Positions 35,010-44,677 of a DNA stretch of 64,000 nucleotides are shown here, in pieces. The position numbers and the translations under genes are program-made. The stretch covers positions 1 through 64,000 of the forward strand of contig CAVPTA010000005.1 of the NCBI GenBank assembly GCA_963708645.1, given 5' to 3'. The first letter of the stretch is position 1; each line of letters opens with the position of its first letter. The notes below the pieces were generated by a model, which saw only the letters and a program-made list of their open reading frames with translations, was not told the DNA's origin and searched no databases. The DNA is from RYN-133 sp963708645. Its GTDB lineage: Bacteria; Actinomycetota; Actinomycetes; Mycobacteriales; Jatrophihabitantaceae.

Positions 35010-35654
35010 ATGCCAGATCCACTGTTCGACACGCTGTTCCGATCCACCGCACGCCCTTCGGGGCCACCGCCGATCGCGTCGGCAGCGCCGGTCCGTGAGA
35101 CCGGCACGCGCACCCGGGCGGGCAACGCGATGAACCGCACCCGCGCCGCGCTGCTGGACGGTGCACGCCGTGCCGTCGAGAGCAGCGGCACCAAGATCAC
35201 GATGGCGCAGGTTGCCGCGGCCGCCGGGGTCGCCAAGGCGACGCTGTACAACCACTTCCGCACCCGCGAGGCAGTGCTCGACGCGCTCGTGCTCGACGAG
35301 GTCGCGCGGCTGTCCGAGCGTGCTGCGGGGTTGCCGCTGGCCGACGCGCTCGCCACGACTGCCGCGGCTGTGTCTGACAGCCCGCTGTTGCGCACCCTGG
35401 CTCGCGTCGAGCCGGCCACCGTTGCCACCCTCGGGCGCATCGACCGCACCGCGACCGGCTGGCAGCGCGCTCGCACGGCGGTCGACGCAGCGCTGGCCGC
35501 TGACGGACGAGGCGGCGCCGACTTCGTGTTGCGCTGGCTCGCGTCGTTCGTACTGAGTCCGGCCCGGCCGGCAGGCATCGCAGCCGATCTGGCAGTGCTC
35601 GTCGCGGCACTGCCCGACGTTCCGGCAACAGCCGAGGTCGCCGCCTCAGCCTGA
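35010..35654 (+). CDS. TetR-family transcriptional regulator
   Basis: A 214-residue regulator with a TetR N-terminal domain around residues 33-80. The helix-turn-helix is ITMAQVAAAAGVAKATLYNH followed by FRTREAVLDALV. The N-terminal 30 residues are a Pro-rich extension. ATG 35010 is chosen over upstream in-frame starts, which add no conserved sequence. Its last 9 bases overlap the convergent nei2. The ligand and targets are unknown. Confidence 0.83.
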   Translation: MPDPLFDTLFRSTARPSGPPPIASAAPVRETGTRTRAGNAMNRTRAALLDGARRAVESSGTKITMAQVAAAAGVAKATLYNHFRTREAVLDALVLDEVARLSERAAGLPLADALATTAAAVSDSPLLRTLARVEPATVATLGRIDRTATGWQRARTAVDAALAADGRGGADFVLRWLASFVLSPARPAGIAADLAVLVAALPDVPATAEVAASA

Positions 35655-36443
35655 GGTCACGCCCGGCTGGCAGCGGGGGCACCAGTAGGCCGGCCGCTGG
35701 TAGGGCGGGGCGCCTTGCTGTGCAAGCGAGATCGGCGTGCGACACCGCAGGCACGGCTCGCCGCCGCGTCCGTAGACCCAATGCTCCTGGCCGCGCCCGG
35801 AGCGGCCGGTGGTCGATTGCTCGGGATGGTCGCGGTTGGCCCGCAGAAATCGGTGCGCGGTTTCGACGACCGATTCGAGGTTCGTGACGGCGCCGGTGGG
35901 CGTCCAGGGATTCACCCGTGTCGCGAACAGGGCTTCGCACTTGTACATGTTGCCGATCCCCGCGAGGTTGCGCTGGTCGAGCAGCGCCTCGCCGATCGCC
36001 ACGTCCGGCGCTTGACCGAGGTTGGCCAGCGCCGCCTCGAGATCCCAGTCGGGGCCGAGCAGATCGGGGCCGAGATGGCCCACGAGCTCGTGCTCACGTG
36101 CAGTCTGGATCAGGCGCAGATCGTGGATGCGGTAGCCGGTCGCCAGCCACTCGTTGTTGCCGAGCAGCACGCGGATCATGTGGTCCGGATGCCGTCGCGC
36201 CCGCACGCCTGCGCGGGTGAGTTGCCACGTCCCGTCCATGCGCAGGTGGCTGTGCAACGTCAGACCCGACTCGAAGCGGGTCAGCACGTGCTTGCCCCGC
36301 GCGATCACCGCTTGGACCGTTTCACCGGTGAGTTCGGACGTGGCGAGCTGCGGCACCCGCAATTGCGCAACGGTGAGTGCTCGGCCGGACAGCGCAGCAT
36401 CGAGGCGATGCGCGGTGAGCCAGACGGTGTCGCCCTCAGGCAT
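35646..36443 (-). CDS. nei2: Fpg/Nei-family DNA glycosylase (Nei2 type)
   Basis: Base-excision repair glycosylase/AP lyase, 265 residues. The N-terminus is MPEGDTVWLTAHRL: catalytic Pro2-Glu3, with Asp-Thr as in Nei rather than Fpg. It has the beta-lysine in VIARGKHVLTRF, the H2TH region (LLDQRNLAGIGNMYKCEALF), and a C-terminal zinc finger (CLRCRT ... YWCPRCQ). It starts 14 bp after the lhr stop on the same strand; the lhr-nei2 pairing is common in actinobacteria and points to joint repair roles. Confidence 0.92.
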   Translation of the reverse strand: MPEGDTVWLTAHRLDAALSGRALTVAQLRVPQLATSELTGETVQAVIARGKHVLTRFESGLTLHSHLRMDGTWQLTRAGVRARRHPDHMIRVLLGNNEWLATGYRIHDLRLIQTAREHELVGHLGPDLLGPDWDLEAALANLGQAPDVAIGEALLDQRNLAGIGNMYKCEALFATRVNPWTPTGAVTNLESVVETAHRFLRANRDHPEQSTTGRSGRGQEHWVYGRGGEPCLRCRTPISLAQQGAPPYQRPAYWCPRCQPGVTSG

Positions 36444-36457
36444 GAGTCACGGCGGGG

Positions 36458-39400
36458 TCAGCCCCGCAGCCGCAGCCCGCGCGGCGTCGGCCGGAAACCC
36501 GCCGAGGCCAACGCCTCGCCCAGCGGTGAGGCCACGATCGGCACACCGTCGGCACGTTCGACCGCCAGCTTGCCGAGCGCGCCGTCACGCACCGCGAGCG
36601 CAAGGGCGTCGGCCGCCGGCTGCAGGACGGCGGGGTCGTCGGTGAACGAGAGCAGGCTGCGGCCGCCGCGCTCGACGTAGAGCACGCACACACCGTCGAG
36701 CAGGACGACCAGTGCGCCTGCCTTGCGGGCCGGCTGATGACCGCGCCCGCCGCCCTCGGGTGCAGGCGCGACCGGCCAGGGCAGCGCCGCGCCGAACGGG
36801 TTCGCGGGATCGGTCGCGGCGAGGACGAGCGCGGGCGCTGCTTCACGCACGTCGCCCGGGCGGGCCTGCCCGCGCAACCGGTCGACGGCACCGGGCAGTG
36901 CGAACTGCGCAGCGCCGAGACCGTCGACGAAGTAGCCGCGGCGAGCGCGGCCCGATTCTTCGGCGGCTTTGAGCACGGGATAGACGCCGGCGAAACCGCC
37001 GCTGATGCGTTCGGCGGCCACCGATCCGCGCGTGACCAGCCCGTAGCGGTCGAGCAGCGTGTCGGCCGCTGCGAGCGCGCGTCGGGTCGGATCGCCGTCG
37101 CGGGCCGGAAGTGCCGACCAGCGCCCGGACATCGTGTACGGCACGCCGCTGCGTGACGCCGAGGTGGTCGGGATGCCGGCGAGGCCGCCGTAGCGGCCGT
37201 ACCGGGTGCGCGGTGCGCGTGGACGGCGCGCGTGAGCGGTGCGGGCCGAGCCGTCCAGGCGCGCCCGCAGTGGAGCGAGCGTGTCGTTGGTGAGCGCGCC
37301 CGCCCAGATCAGCTCCCACACTGCGGCGCTGACGTCGTCATCGGAGACATCGCCGGTGCGATCGGCGAGCGCGCGGAAGAACATCGCCGAGCCGGGTTCG
37401 AGTGCGCCGAGCAGGCTCGCAGCCACGCCGTCGACGGATTCGAGCGGCGGAAGCAGCAGAGGGGCGACCTCGGCGGGTGCCAGCGCAACCCAGCCGTCGT
37501 TCCCGGCCAGTGCGCCGGCGCCGGTCCAGACGACCTCGCCGGCCAGGGTCAGCTCGTCGAGCATCGTCGGTGCGTAGTCGGCAACGCGGGCGGGCAGAAT
37601 CAGCGACTCGAGCGCGCTCGCCGGCACCGGGACGCCGGCCAGCTGCTCGACGGCGCGCAGCACCCCGTCGACGCCGCGCGCCGACCGTGATCCGACGCCC
37701 TGCCACGACGGGATGAACCGGGCCAGCGCGTCCGGCGGCACCGGCTCGACCTCCTTGCGTAGCGCTGCGAGCGAGCGCCGGCGCACCATGCGCAACACCT
37801 CGGCGTCGCACCACTCGGTACCGACACCGTCCGGCCTGAATTCGCCCTGGATGACCCGGCCGGCGGTGGCCAGCCGGGCGAGAGCGGTCGCAACTACTGC
37901 GACACCGAGGCCGAGCCGCGCGGCCACATCGGCGGGATGGAACGGGCCGTGTGTGCGGGCGAACCGCGAGACCAGGTCGCCGAGGGGATCCTTGACCGGC
38001 TCGGTGAACGCCTCGGGCACCCCGACCGGAACCGCTGCGCCGAGGGCGTCGCGCACGCGCCCCGCGTCTTCGATCGCCAGCCAGCGCTGCTCGCCGGCGA
38101 TGCGGACCCGGATGGCCCGGCGCGACTCTTCCAGCATGGCGAGGTCGGCCGCGGTCGCTCCGCGAGCGATCGCTTCGTCGGTCGTCAGGTCGCCGACCGC
38201 TCGGAGCAGGTCGTGGACGCCGTCGGGACCGTTGGCATGCCGGTCCGGAGCGAGCCGAGCGACCTCTCGCTCGACTTCGGCCAGCGCCTCGGCGTCGAGC
38301 AGTTCGCGCAGTTCGGTTGCGCCGAGCAGTTCGGCGAGCATTGCCGAGTCGAGCGACAAGGCCTGTGCGCGGCGTTCGGCCAGCGGTGCGTCGCCCTCGT
38401 AGAGGAACATGCCGACGTAGCCGAACAGCAACGATCGGGCGAACGGCGACGCGCTCGGTGTCTCGACCTCGACGAGCTTGACGCGCCGCGACGACAGATC
38501 GCGCATCAGGCCGACAAGACCCGGAACGTCGTAGACGTCCTGCAGGCATTCACGCATCGCCTCGAGGACGACGGGGAACTCGCCGAATTCGGATGCGACC
38601 TGCAGCAGTTGGTTCGCGCGCTGGCGCTGCTGCCACAACGGGGTGCGCCTGCGGGGATCGCGGCGGGGCAACAGCAGCGATCGGGCGGCGCACTCGCGAA
38701 AGCGCGAGGCGAACAGGGCGGACCCGCCGAGTTCGGACGTGATCATCGCCTCGAGCTCGTCGGCCTCGAATATCGCGAGGTCGGCGCCGGGCACCTCGCC
38801 GTCGGTGTCGGGCAGACGCAGCACGATGCCGTCGTCGGAGTGCATCGACGACACGTCGAGCCCGAACCGCTCGCGCAGGCGGGCTCCGATTGCGAGTGCC
38901 CACGGCGCGTTGACCGGGGCGCCGAACGGCGAGTGCACGACCAGGCGCCAGTCGCCGAGCTCGTCGCGGAATCGCTCGACGAGCACCGTGCGGTCGTCGG
39001 GCAGGTGGCGGGTGGCTTCGCGCTGTTCGGTGAGGTAGGCGATCAGGTTGTCGGCGCCCCACTCGTCCAGGCCGGCACGCTGTGCTCTCGCGCGGGCTTC
39101 GGACGGTTCGGCCTCGGCGACCTCGCGCAGGAACGCGCCGAGCGCGCGGCCGAGTTCGACGGGACGTCCGGGGGAGTCACCCTTCCAGAACGGCATGCGG
39201 CCGATCTGCCCGGGCGCGGGCGTGACGAGCACGCGGTCGTGGGTGATGTCCTCGATGCGCCAGGACGAGGAGCCGAGCAGGAACACGTCGCCGACGCGCG
39301 ATTCGTAGACCATCTCTTCGTCGAGTTCGCCGACGCGGCGGCCGGGCCCCTCGCCGCCGGCAAGAAAAACGCCGAACAGTCCGCGATCGGGGATCGTGCC

Positions 39401-40987
39401 GCCGCTGGTGACGGCCAGTCGTTGGGCTCCGCGACGGGCAGTGAGCTCGCCGGTGACCCGGTCCCAGACCAGGCGGGGACGAAGCTCGGCGAACGCGTCG
39501 GACGGGTAGCGGCCGGCGAGCATGTCGAGCGTGGCCTCGAGCGCTGAGCGCGGCAGGCCGGCGAACGGTGCTGCTCGGTGCACCAATGCCTCGACGTCGT
39601 CGATGTTCGCCGGTTCGAGCGCGACCATGGCCACGATCTGCTGCGCGAGCACGTCGAGCGGGTTGCGCGGGTAGCGCATCGACTCGATCGCGCCCGCGCG
39701 CATGCGCTCGGCGACCACGGCGCATTCGAGCAGGTCGCCGCGGAACTTCGGGAAGATCACGCCCCGGCTGACCGCACCGACCTGGTGCCCGGCCCGTCCG
39801 ACGCGCTGCAGCCCGGACGCGACCGACGGCGGCGACTCGACCTGCACCACGAGATCGACCGCGCCCATGTCGATGCCGAGTTCGAGGCTCGACGTCGCGA
39901 CCACCGCGGGTAGGCGCCCGGCCTTCAGGTCCTCCTCGACCAGGCTGCGTTGCTCGCGCGACACCGACCCGTGATGTGCCCGCGCGATCACGACCTGCTC
40001 GGCAGGCGCTCCTGCGCCACTTTGCGCCATCACCTGCGCCGGAGGTGCGTCGTCGAGACGTCGCATGCCGGCGCGTTCGGACGCCAGTTCGTTCAGGCGG
40101 GCCGTGAGACGTTCGGCCAGGCGTCGCGAGTTGGCGAACACGATCGTCGAGCGGTGCTGCTCGACCAGATCGAGCACGCGCTCTTCGACGTGCGGCCAGA
40201 TGCTCGCGCGATTGCCGGCACCCGCAGCCGGGCCGGAGAGGTCTTCGGTGAGCTCGCCGAGATTGCTCATGTCCTCGATCGGGACGACGACCTCGAGCTC
40301 GAACGTCTTGTCGATCGGGGGTTGCACGACCGTCACCGGACGTCCGCCGGCGAGGAAGGTGGCCACCTCGTCGACCGGACGCACGGTCGCGGACAGTCCG
40401 ATGCGCTGTGCGGGCTGGTCGAGCAGGGCATCGAGCCGCTCGAGGGTGAGCGCGAGGTGCGAGCCACGCTTGGTCGAGCAAACGGCGTGGACCTCGTCGA
40501 TGATCACCGTGTCGACACCGCGCAACGATTCACGCGCAGCCGAGGTCAGCAGCAGGAACAGCGACTCGGGTGTGGTGATCAGGATGTCGGCGGGCGTACG
40601 GGCGAAGGCCCGCCGCTCGTCGGCCGGAGTGTCGCCCGAGCGCATCGCGACGGTGACATCGGGTTCAGGCAGGTGCAGCCGCGCGGCCGCCTGACGGATG
40701 CCGGCCAGCGGCGAGCGCAGGTTGCGCTCGACGTCGACCGCCAGCGCCTTGAGCGGGCTGACGTAGAGCACCCGACACCGACGCTTCGGGTCGTCGGGAA
40801 GGGGTAATGCTGCGAGCCGGTCGAGTGCCGACAAGAACGCGGCGAGCGTCTTCCCGCTGCCGGTCGGGGCGACGACGAGCGTGTGCTCGCCGCGCGCGAT
40901 CGCATCCCACGCCCCGTCCTGGGCCGGCGTGGGCGCGTCGAAGGCGCCCTCGAGCCAGGCCTGGGTGGCCGGGGAGAACCGCGTCAT
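36458..40987 (-). CDS. lhr: Lhr-type superfamily 2 helicase (full length)
   Basis: A 1509-residue 3'-5' DNA/RNA-DNA helicase of the mycobacterial Lhr type, induced by DNA damage in mycobacteria. Walker A PTGSGKT is at residues 41-47, DEVH at 164-167, and motif VI in LQRVGRAGHQVGAVSRG. A winged-helix and a long C-terminal Lhr-CTD follow, ending with the region shared with MmcB-like proteins. The frame is unbroken over 4.5 kb, unlike many neighbours. It is followed by nei2. A 434-residue opposite-strand frame inside it is a GC-skew shadow. Confidence 0.94.
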   Translation of the reverse strand: MTRFSPATQAWLEGAFDAPTPAQDGAWDAIARGEHTLVVAPTGSGKTLAAFLSALDRLAALPLPDDPKRRCRVLYVSPLKALAVDVERNLRSPLAGIRQAAARLHLPEPDVTVAMRSGDTPADERRAFARTPADILITTPESLFLLLTSAARESLRGVDTVIIDEVHAVCSTKRGSHLALTLERLDALLDQPAQRIGLSATVRPVDEVATFLAGGRPVTVVQPPIDKTFELEVVVPIEDMSNLGELTEDLSGPAAGAGNRASIWPHVEERVLDLVEQHRSTIVFANSRRLAERLTARLNELASERAGMRRLDDAPPAQVMAQSGAGAPAEQVVIARAHHGSVSREQRSLVEEDLKAGRLPAVVATSSLELGIDMGAVDLVVQVESPPSVASGLQRVGRAGHQVGAVSRGVIFPKFRGDLLECAVVAERMRAGAIESMRYPRNPLDVLAQQIVAMVALEPANIDDVEALVHRAAPFAGLPRSALEATLDMLAGRYPSDAFAELRPRLVWDRVTGELTARRGAQRLAVTSGGTIPDRGLFGVFLAGGEGPGRRVGELDEEMVYESRVGDVFLLGSSSWRIEDITHDRVLVTPAPGQIGRMPFWKGDSPGRPVELGRALGAFLREVAEAEPSEARARAQRAGLDEWGADNLIAYLTEQREATRHLPDDRTVLVERFRDELGDWRLVVHSPFGAPVNAPWALAIGARLRERFGLDVSSMHSDDGIVLRLPDTDGEVPGADLAIFEADELEAMITSELGGSALFASRFRECAARSLLLPRRDPRRRTPLWQQRQRANQLLQVASEFGEFPVVLEAMRECLQDVYDVPGLVGLMRDLSSRRVKLVEVETPSASPFARSLLFGYVGMFLYEGDAPLAERRAQALSLDSAMLAELLGATELRELLDAEALAEVEREVARLAPDRHANGPDGVHDLLRAVGDLTTDEAIARGATAADLAMLEESRRAIRVRIAGEQRWLAIEDAGRVRDALGAAVPVGVPEAFTEPVKDPLGDLVSRFARTHGPFHPADVAARLGLGVAVVATALARLATAGRVIQGEFRPDGVGTEWCDAEVLRMVRRRSLAALRKEVEPVPPDALARFIPSWQGVGSRSARGVDGVLRAVEQLAGVPVPASALESLILPARVADYAPTMLDELTLAGEVVWTGAGALAGNDGWVALAPAEVAPLLLPPLESVDGVAASLLGALEPGSAMFFRALADRTGDVSDDDVSAAVWELIWAGALTNDTLAPLRARLDGSARTAHARRPRAPRTRYGRYGGLAGIPTTSASRSGVPYTMSGRWSALPARDGDPTRRALAAADTLLDRYGLVTRGSVAAERISGGFAGVYPVLKAAEESGRARRGYFVDGLGAAQFALPGAVDRLRGQARPGDVREAAPALVLAATDPANPFGAALPWPVAPAPEGGGRGHQPARKAGALVVLLDGVCVLYVERGGRSLLSFTDDPAVLQPAADALALAVRDGALGKLAVERADGVPIVASPLGEALASAGFRPTPRGLRLRG

Positions 40988-41020
40988 ACGTCCCAGTCTG
41001 CCGCGCGGCTCCGACAGTGG

Positions 41021-41638
41021 TCAGCCGGCGGCGAGGCGGGCGGTCAGGCGATCACGCACGGCCGGCCAGTCGTCGTCGGTCATCGAGTACTGGACGGTGT
41101 CACGCCACGTCCCGTCGCGGCGCAGCCGGTGCTTGCGCAGCACACCTTCGTGGGTGGCGCCAAGCCGGGCGATTGCCGCCTGCGATCGCTCGTTGTAGAT
41201 GTCGGTGTGCCAGACCACGCGCACGCAGCCGAGTTCGTCGAAGGCGTAGCGCAGCAACAACAGCTTCGACTCGGTGTTGTGGCCGGTGCGCCACCACGGG
41301 CGTCCGAGCCAGGTGAACCCGATCGCGAGGGTGCGCAGCGCCGGTGACACGTCGTAGAGCGACGTCGACCCGATCAGCGCGCCGCTGGCCACGTCGAACT
41401 GGGCGTAAGCGAACCGCGTGCCGTGCGCGCGTGCGGACAGGGCGCGCGCAATCTGTCCCGCTGCATCCTCGACGGTGGCGGGCGGCCATTCGGTCAGCCA
41501 GCGAAAGACCTGCTCGGCATCCTCGGGTGTGCCGGCTGCGTCGAGATACGCGCGAGCGTGCTCGGCGGTCATCGGCTCGAGGCGGATCAACCGGCCGGTG
41601 TGGACGGGCAGCGAATACCAGTCGTCGGGCGTGGTCAC
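41021..41638 (-). CDS. RimJ/RimL-type GNAT acetyltransferase
   Basis: A 205-residue acetyltransferase of the ribosomal-protein or aminoglycoside-type RimJ/RimL group. It begins around LPVHTGRLIRLEPMTAEHAR. The core has GSTSLYDVSPALRTLAIGFT and WLGRPWWRTGHNTESKLLLL, then CVRVVWHTDIYNERSQAAIA and GVLRKHRLRRDGTWRDTVQYS. GTG 41638 is preferred to a longer ORF whose extra residues look non-coding. The substrate is unknown. Confidence 0.85.
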   Translation of the reverse strand: MTTPDDWYSLPVHTGRLIRLEPMTAEHARAYLDAAGTPEDAEQVFRWLTEWPPATVEDAAGQIARALSARAHGTRFAYAQFDVASGALIGSTSLYDVSPALRTLAIGFTWLGRPWWRTGHNTESKLLLLRYAFDELGCVRVVWHTDIYNERSQAAIARLGATHEGVLRKHRLRRDGTWRDTVQYSMTDDDWPAVRDRLTARLAAG

Positions 41639-41681
41639 GTCCGCGATCTTTGCAGCAAGTAACGGCGGACGGACGGGCCGA

Positions 41682-42578
41682 TCAGCGCGAAGCGGCCCGT
41701 AGCCGCCGCAGCATCCGGGCATCCTCGAATCCCACCCGGTGCGCGGCCGACTCGACGGTGCTGCCCTGGGCGATCAGGGTCTCGGCCTGCTCGACGCGCA
41801 AGGTCTGCTGGTAGCGCAGCGGGGTCAGCCCGGTCGCCGCTACGAACCGGCGGGTCAAGGTGCGCTCGCTGATCCCGACCGACCGAGCGAGATCGGACAG
41901 TCGCAGTGCGGACGCGTAGCGCGCGTCGATGAGGTCTTGCGCGCGGTGCACCTGATCCGACAGATGCACCCGGTGACGCAGCATCGCGCTCTGCTGGGTC
42001 GCGGCTCCGTTGCGGCGCGCGAACACGACCATCGCCCGCGCGATGCGGGCAGCCTCGGCCGGCCCGTGCCGGATTGCCACGAGATGCAGCGCCAGGTCGA
42101 TCCCGCTCGCGATCCCTGCCGAGGTGACCACGCGATCATCGACGGTGAACAACACGTCTCGTACGACGTGCGCACGCGGATAGCGTCGCGCGAGTTCGTC
42201 CTGGTGCTCGTGGTGGGTCGTGCAGCGCCGTCCGTCGAGCAGTCCCGCTTGGCCCAGCGCATCTGCGCCGGCACATACGCTCGCGACGGTTCCGCCGCCG
42301 GCGTGGTGACTGGCCAGCGCGTCCAACAGCCGCCGGGGGAGCGGGCCGTGCTCGGCGAGGGTCGTGCTGCGCCAGCCGGGCACGAGCATCAGGTCGTCCG
42401 GGCCGAGCGCCGGCACCGCGGTCTCGGCCTGCACCGGGAGCTGCTGGGCGCTGAGCACCGTCGGCGCCGCCGCGACATAGCGCAGCGTGTACCCGAGACC
42501 GGTCGAGAACACCTGGGCCGGCCCGGCGAGGTCGAGCAGGTGCACGCCGGGGGCGAGGACGAAGACGACGCTGGTCAC
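41682..42578 (-). CDS. GlxA-type regulator: DJ-1/PfpI domain plus AraC domain
   Basis: A 298-residue regulator. Residues 1-165 form a class I glutamine-amidotransferase-like (DJ-1/PfpI) domain with SVCAGADALGQAGLL and the DDRVVTSAGIASGIDLALHL signature. Residues about 190-298 are an AraC HTH domain (LARSVGISERTLTRRFVAAT, VESAAHRVGFEDARM). The GTG start overlaps the hydrolase stop (GTGA). Coupling suggests it controls the hydrolase's pathway, though a sensor ligand is unknown. Confidence 0.88.
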   Translation of the reverse strand: MTSVVFVLAPGVHLLDLAGPAQVFSTGLGYTLRYVAAAPTVLSAQQLPVQAETAVPALGPDDLMLVPGWRSTTLAEHGPLPRRLLDALASHHAGGGTVASVCAGADALGQAGLLDGRRCTTHHEHQDELARRYPRAHVVRDVLFTVDDRVVTSAGIASGIDLALHLVAIRHGPAEAARIARAMVVFARRNGAATQQSAMLRHRVHLSDQVHRAQDLIDARYASALRLSDLARSVGISERTLTRRFVAATGLTPLRYQQTLRVEQAETLIAQGSTVESAAHRVGFEDARMLRRLRAASR

Positions 42579-43120
42579 GATCCGGTCATCGTGGCGATCA
42601 TCGAATCGGTGGTGGCGATGGTGGCGAACTCGCGCTCGCGCAGTACGCGCTCGGTGCGATCGATGATCGCCTCGGCGGACAGGCCCTCGATCCCCGACGT
42701 CGTGGTCGCGTCGGTCACGAAGGTCACGTCGAAGCCGAGGTCGCCCGCGACCCGTGCGGTCGTCTCGCAGCACTGCTCGGTGCGGATGCCGCAGATGACG
42801 ACCTCGCGCACGCCCTGCTGGACGAGTTGCTGCTGCAGGTTCGTCGTGGTGAACGCGTTGATCGATGTCTTCACGACAACCGGTTCGTCGGCGGCGGGTT
42901 TGAGCTCGGAGATCACCTGGACGAAGCCCTGCGCCGGGTCGAAGACGGTGTCGCTGCCCGGCTCGGCGTGCAGCACCCACACCACGTGATCACCGGCCGT
43001 CCGCGCGGCGTCGACCAGTCGGCCCACCGGCTCGGCGATCTGCGGGTTCTGCATGTCGTCCCAATCGGGCCGGCTGCGGAAGGAGTCCTGGACGTCGATG
43101 ACGAGGAGTGCTCTGTTCAT
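42575..43120 (-). CDS. Isochorismatase-like cysteine hydrolase
   Basis: A 181-residue hydrolase of the isochorismatase/nicotinamidase superfamily. The catalytic triad is visible: Asp in LLVIDVQDSF, Lys in PVVVKTSINAF, Cys in ICGIRTEQCCETTARVAGD. The actual substrate (amide, nicotinamide or other) cannot be told. It is translationally coupled to the downstream GlxA-type regulator. Confidence 0.87.
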   Translation of the reverse strand: MNRALLVIDVQDSFRSRPDWDDMQNPQIAEPVGRLVDAARTAGDHVVWVLHAEPGSDTVFDPAQGFVQVISELKPAADEPVVVKTSINAFTTTNLQQQLVQQGVREVVICGIRTEQCCETTARVAGDLGFDVTFVTDATTTSGIEGLSAEAIIDRTERVLREREFATIATTDSMIATMTGS

Positions 43121-43233
43121 GCCCTGATCGTGCTCCGTGTGCGGCGCCGGCAACAGTCCCGATCGCGACCGGTGGCGGACGGATCTGGTCACGCTGCCGA
43201 GCGGTCGTTCGGGCCGGTTCGTAGGCTGGACGA

Positions 43234-43425
43234 GTGCGATTGACCGAGTTCTGGCGACGGATGGACGAGCGCTTCGGCGCCGCCTACTCCCGCAGCGTGG
43301 CCGCCGACTACCGGCTGCCGGTGCTCGGATCGACGATCGACGAGGCGCTGCTCGCCGGGGTCGAGGCCAAGGAGATCTGGCGGGCCGTGTGCGCCGAGTT
43401 CGCGATGCCCTCGCACCTGGTCTGA
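43234..43425 (+). CDS. DUF3046 protein
   Basis: A 63-residue conserved actinobacterial protein, usually just upstream of recA (Rv2738c in M. tuberculosis). It reads RLTEFWRRMDERFGAAYSRS and ends EIWRAVCAEFAMPSHLV. TAGGCT (43222-43227) lies 6 bases before GTG 43234, a leaderless promoter. Function is unknown. Confidence 0.92.
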   Translation: MRLTEFWRRMDERFGAAYSRSVAADYRLPVLGSTIDEALLAGVEAKEIWRAVCAEFAMPSHLV

Positions 43426-43482
43426 GCGGCGCCGTCACGCTGCATTCACCCTGCGCGACACGCCGCGCAGGTGCTAACCCTT

Positions 43483-43496
43483 CGAACAGGTGTTCG
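43483..43496 (+). promoter_or_regulatory. SOS (LexA) box before recA
   Basis: CGAACAGGTGTTCG matches the actinobacterial/Gram-positive LexA site GAAC-N4-GTTC exactly, about 130 bp before recA. Confidence 0.9.
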
Positions 43497-43623
43497 CTAG
43501 CCTGTGTGGACAGCGGGCAGGTTCGTCCACAGCCCGGCGATTCGCGCCGAAGTTGTCGGTGGCCCGATCTAGCGTCGGCAGCGACAAGACACAGCAGCAC
43601 AGACTTTCGAAGGGGATCCGGCG

Positions 43624-44675
43624 ATGGCAGCAGCATGGACCGGGACAAGGCGCTCGACGTCGCCCTGGCGCAGATCGACAAGCAGCACGGCAAGGGTGCG
43701 GTCATGCGCCTCGGCGACCGCGTCGCCGCACCGATCGAGGTGATCCCGACCGGCTCGATCGCGCTCGACGTCGCGCTCGGCATCGGCGGCCTGCCGCGCG
43801 GGCGGGTCGTCGAGATCTACGGCCCGGAGATCGTCGGGCAAGACCACCGTCGCGCTGCACGCGGTCGCCAACGCGCAGGCCGCCGGCGGCGTCGCGGCGT
43901 TCATCGACGCCGAGCACGCGCTCGATCCCGAGTACGCCCGCGCCCTCGGGGTCGACACCGACGCGCTGCTGGTCAGCCAGCCCGACACCGGTGAGCAGGC
44001 GCTCGAGATCGCCGACATGCTGATCCGCTCCGGCGCGCTCGACGTCATCGTCATCGACTCGGTCGCCGCCCTGGTGCCGCGCGCCGAGATCGAGGGCGAG
44101 ATGGGCGACAGCCACGTCGGCCTGCAGGCCCGGCTGATGAGCCAGGCGCTGCGCAAGATCACCGGCGCGCTGAGCAACACCGGCACGACGGCGATCTTCA
44201 TCAACCAGCTGCGCGAGAAGATCGGCGTGATGTTCGGCTCGCCCGAGACCACGACCGGTGGCCGCGCGCTGAAGTTCTACGCCTCGGTCCGCCTGGACGT
44301 GCGCCGCATCGAGACGCTGAAGGACGGCGCCGACGCGGTCGGCAACCGCACCCGCGTCAAGGTCGTGAAGAACAAGGTCGCCCCGCCGTTCAAGCAGGCC
44401 GAGTTCGACATCGTCTACGGCCAGGGCATCAGCCGCGAGGGCTCGCTGATCGACGTCGGCGTCGAGCAGGGCGATCATCAAGAAGTCCGGCGCCTGGTAC
44501 ACCTACGACGCCGACCAGCTCGGCCAGGGCAAGGAGAACGTCCGCAACTTCCTGCGCGACAACCCCGACCTCGCCGACGAGATCGAGAAGAAGATCAAGG
44601 AGAAGCTCGGCGTCGGCGCCCAGCGTCGACGACAGCGCTCCGATCGACCTCGCTCCGGCGCCGGTCGACTTCTAG
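43624..44675 (+). CDS. recA: Recombinase A, several single-base indels
   Basis: DNA-strand-exchange ATPase and LexA coprotease. GAAGGGG (43609-43615) supports ATG 43624. One base seems missing near 43633, before MDRDKALDVALAQIDKQHG; ATG 43635 has poor spacing. Walker A is interrupted by an extra base near 43838, where GPE-SSGKTT is expected. Then come SQPDTGEQALEIADMLIRSG, IVIDSVAALVPRAEIEGEM and INQLREKIGVMFGSPETTTGG. Extra bases near 44472 (before IIKKSGAWYTYDADQLGQGK) and 44621 restore the tail and TAG at 44673. An SOS box precedes it; no intein is present. Confidence 0.93.
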
Positions 44676-44677
44676 CG

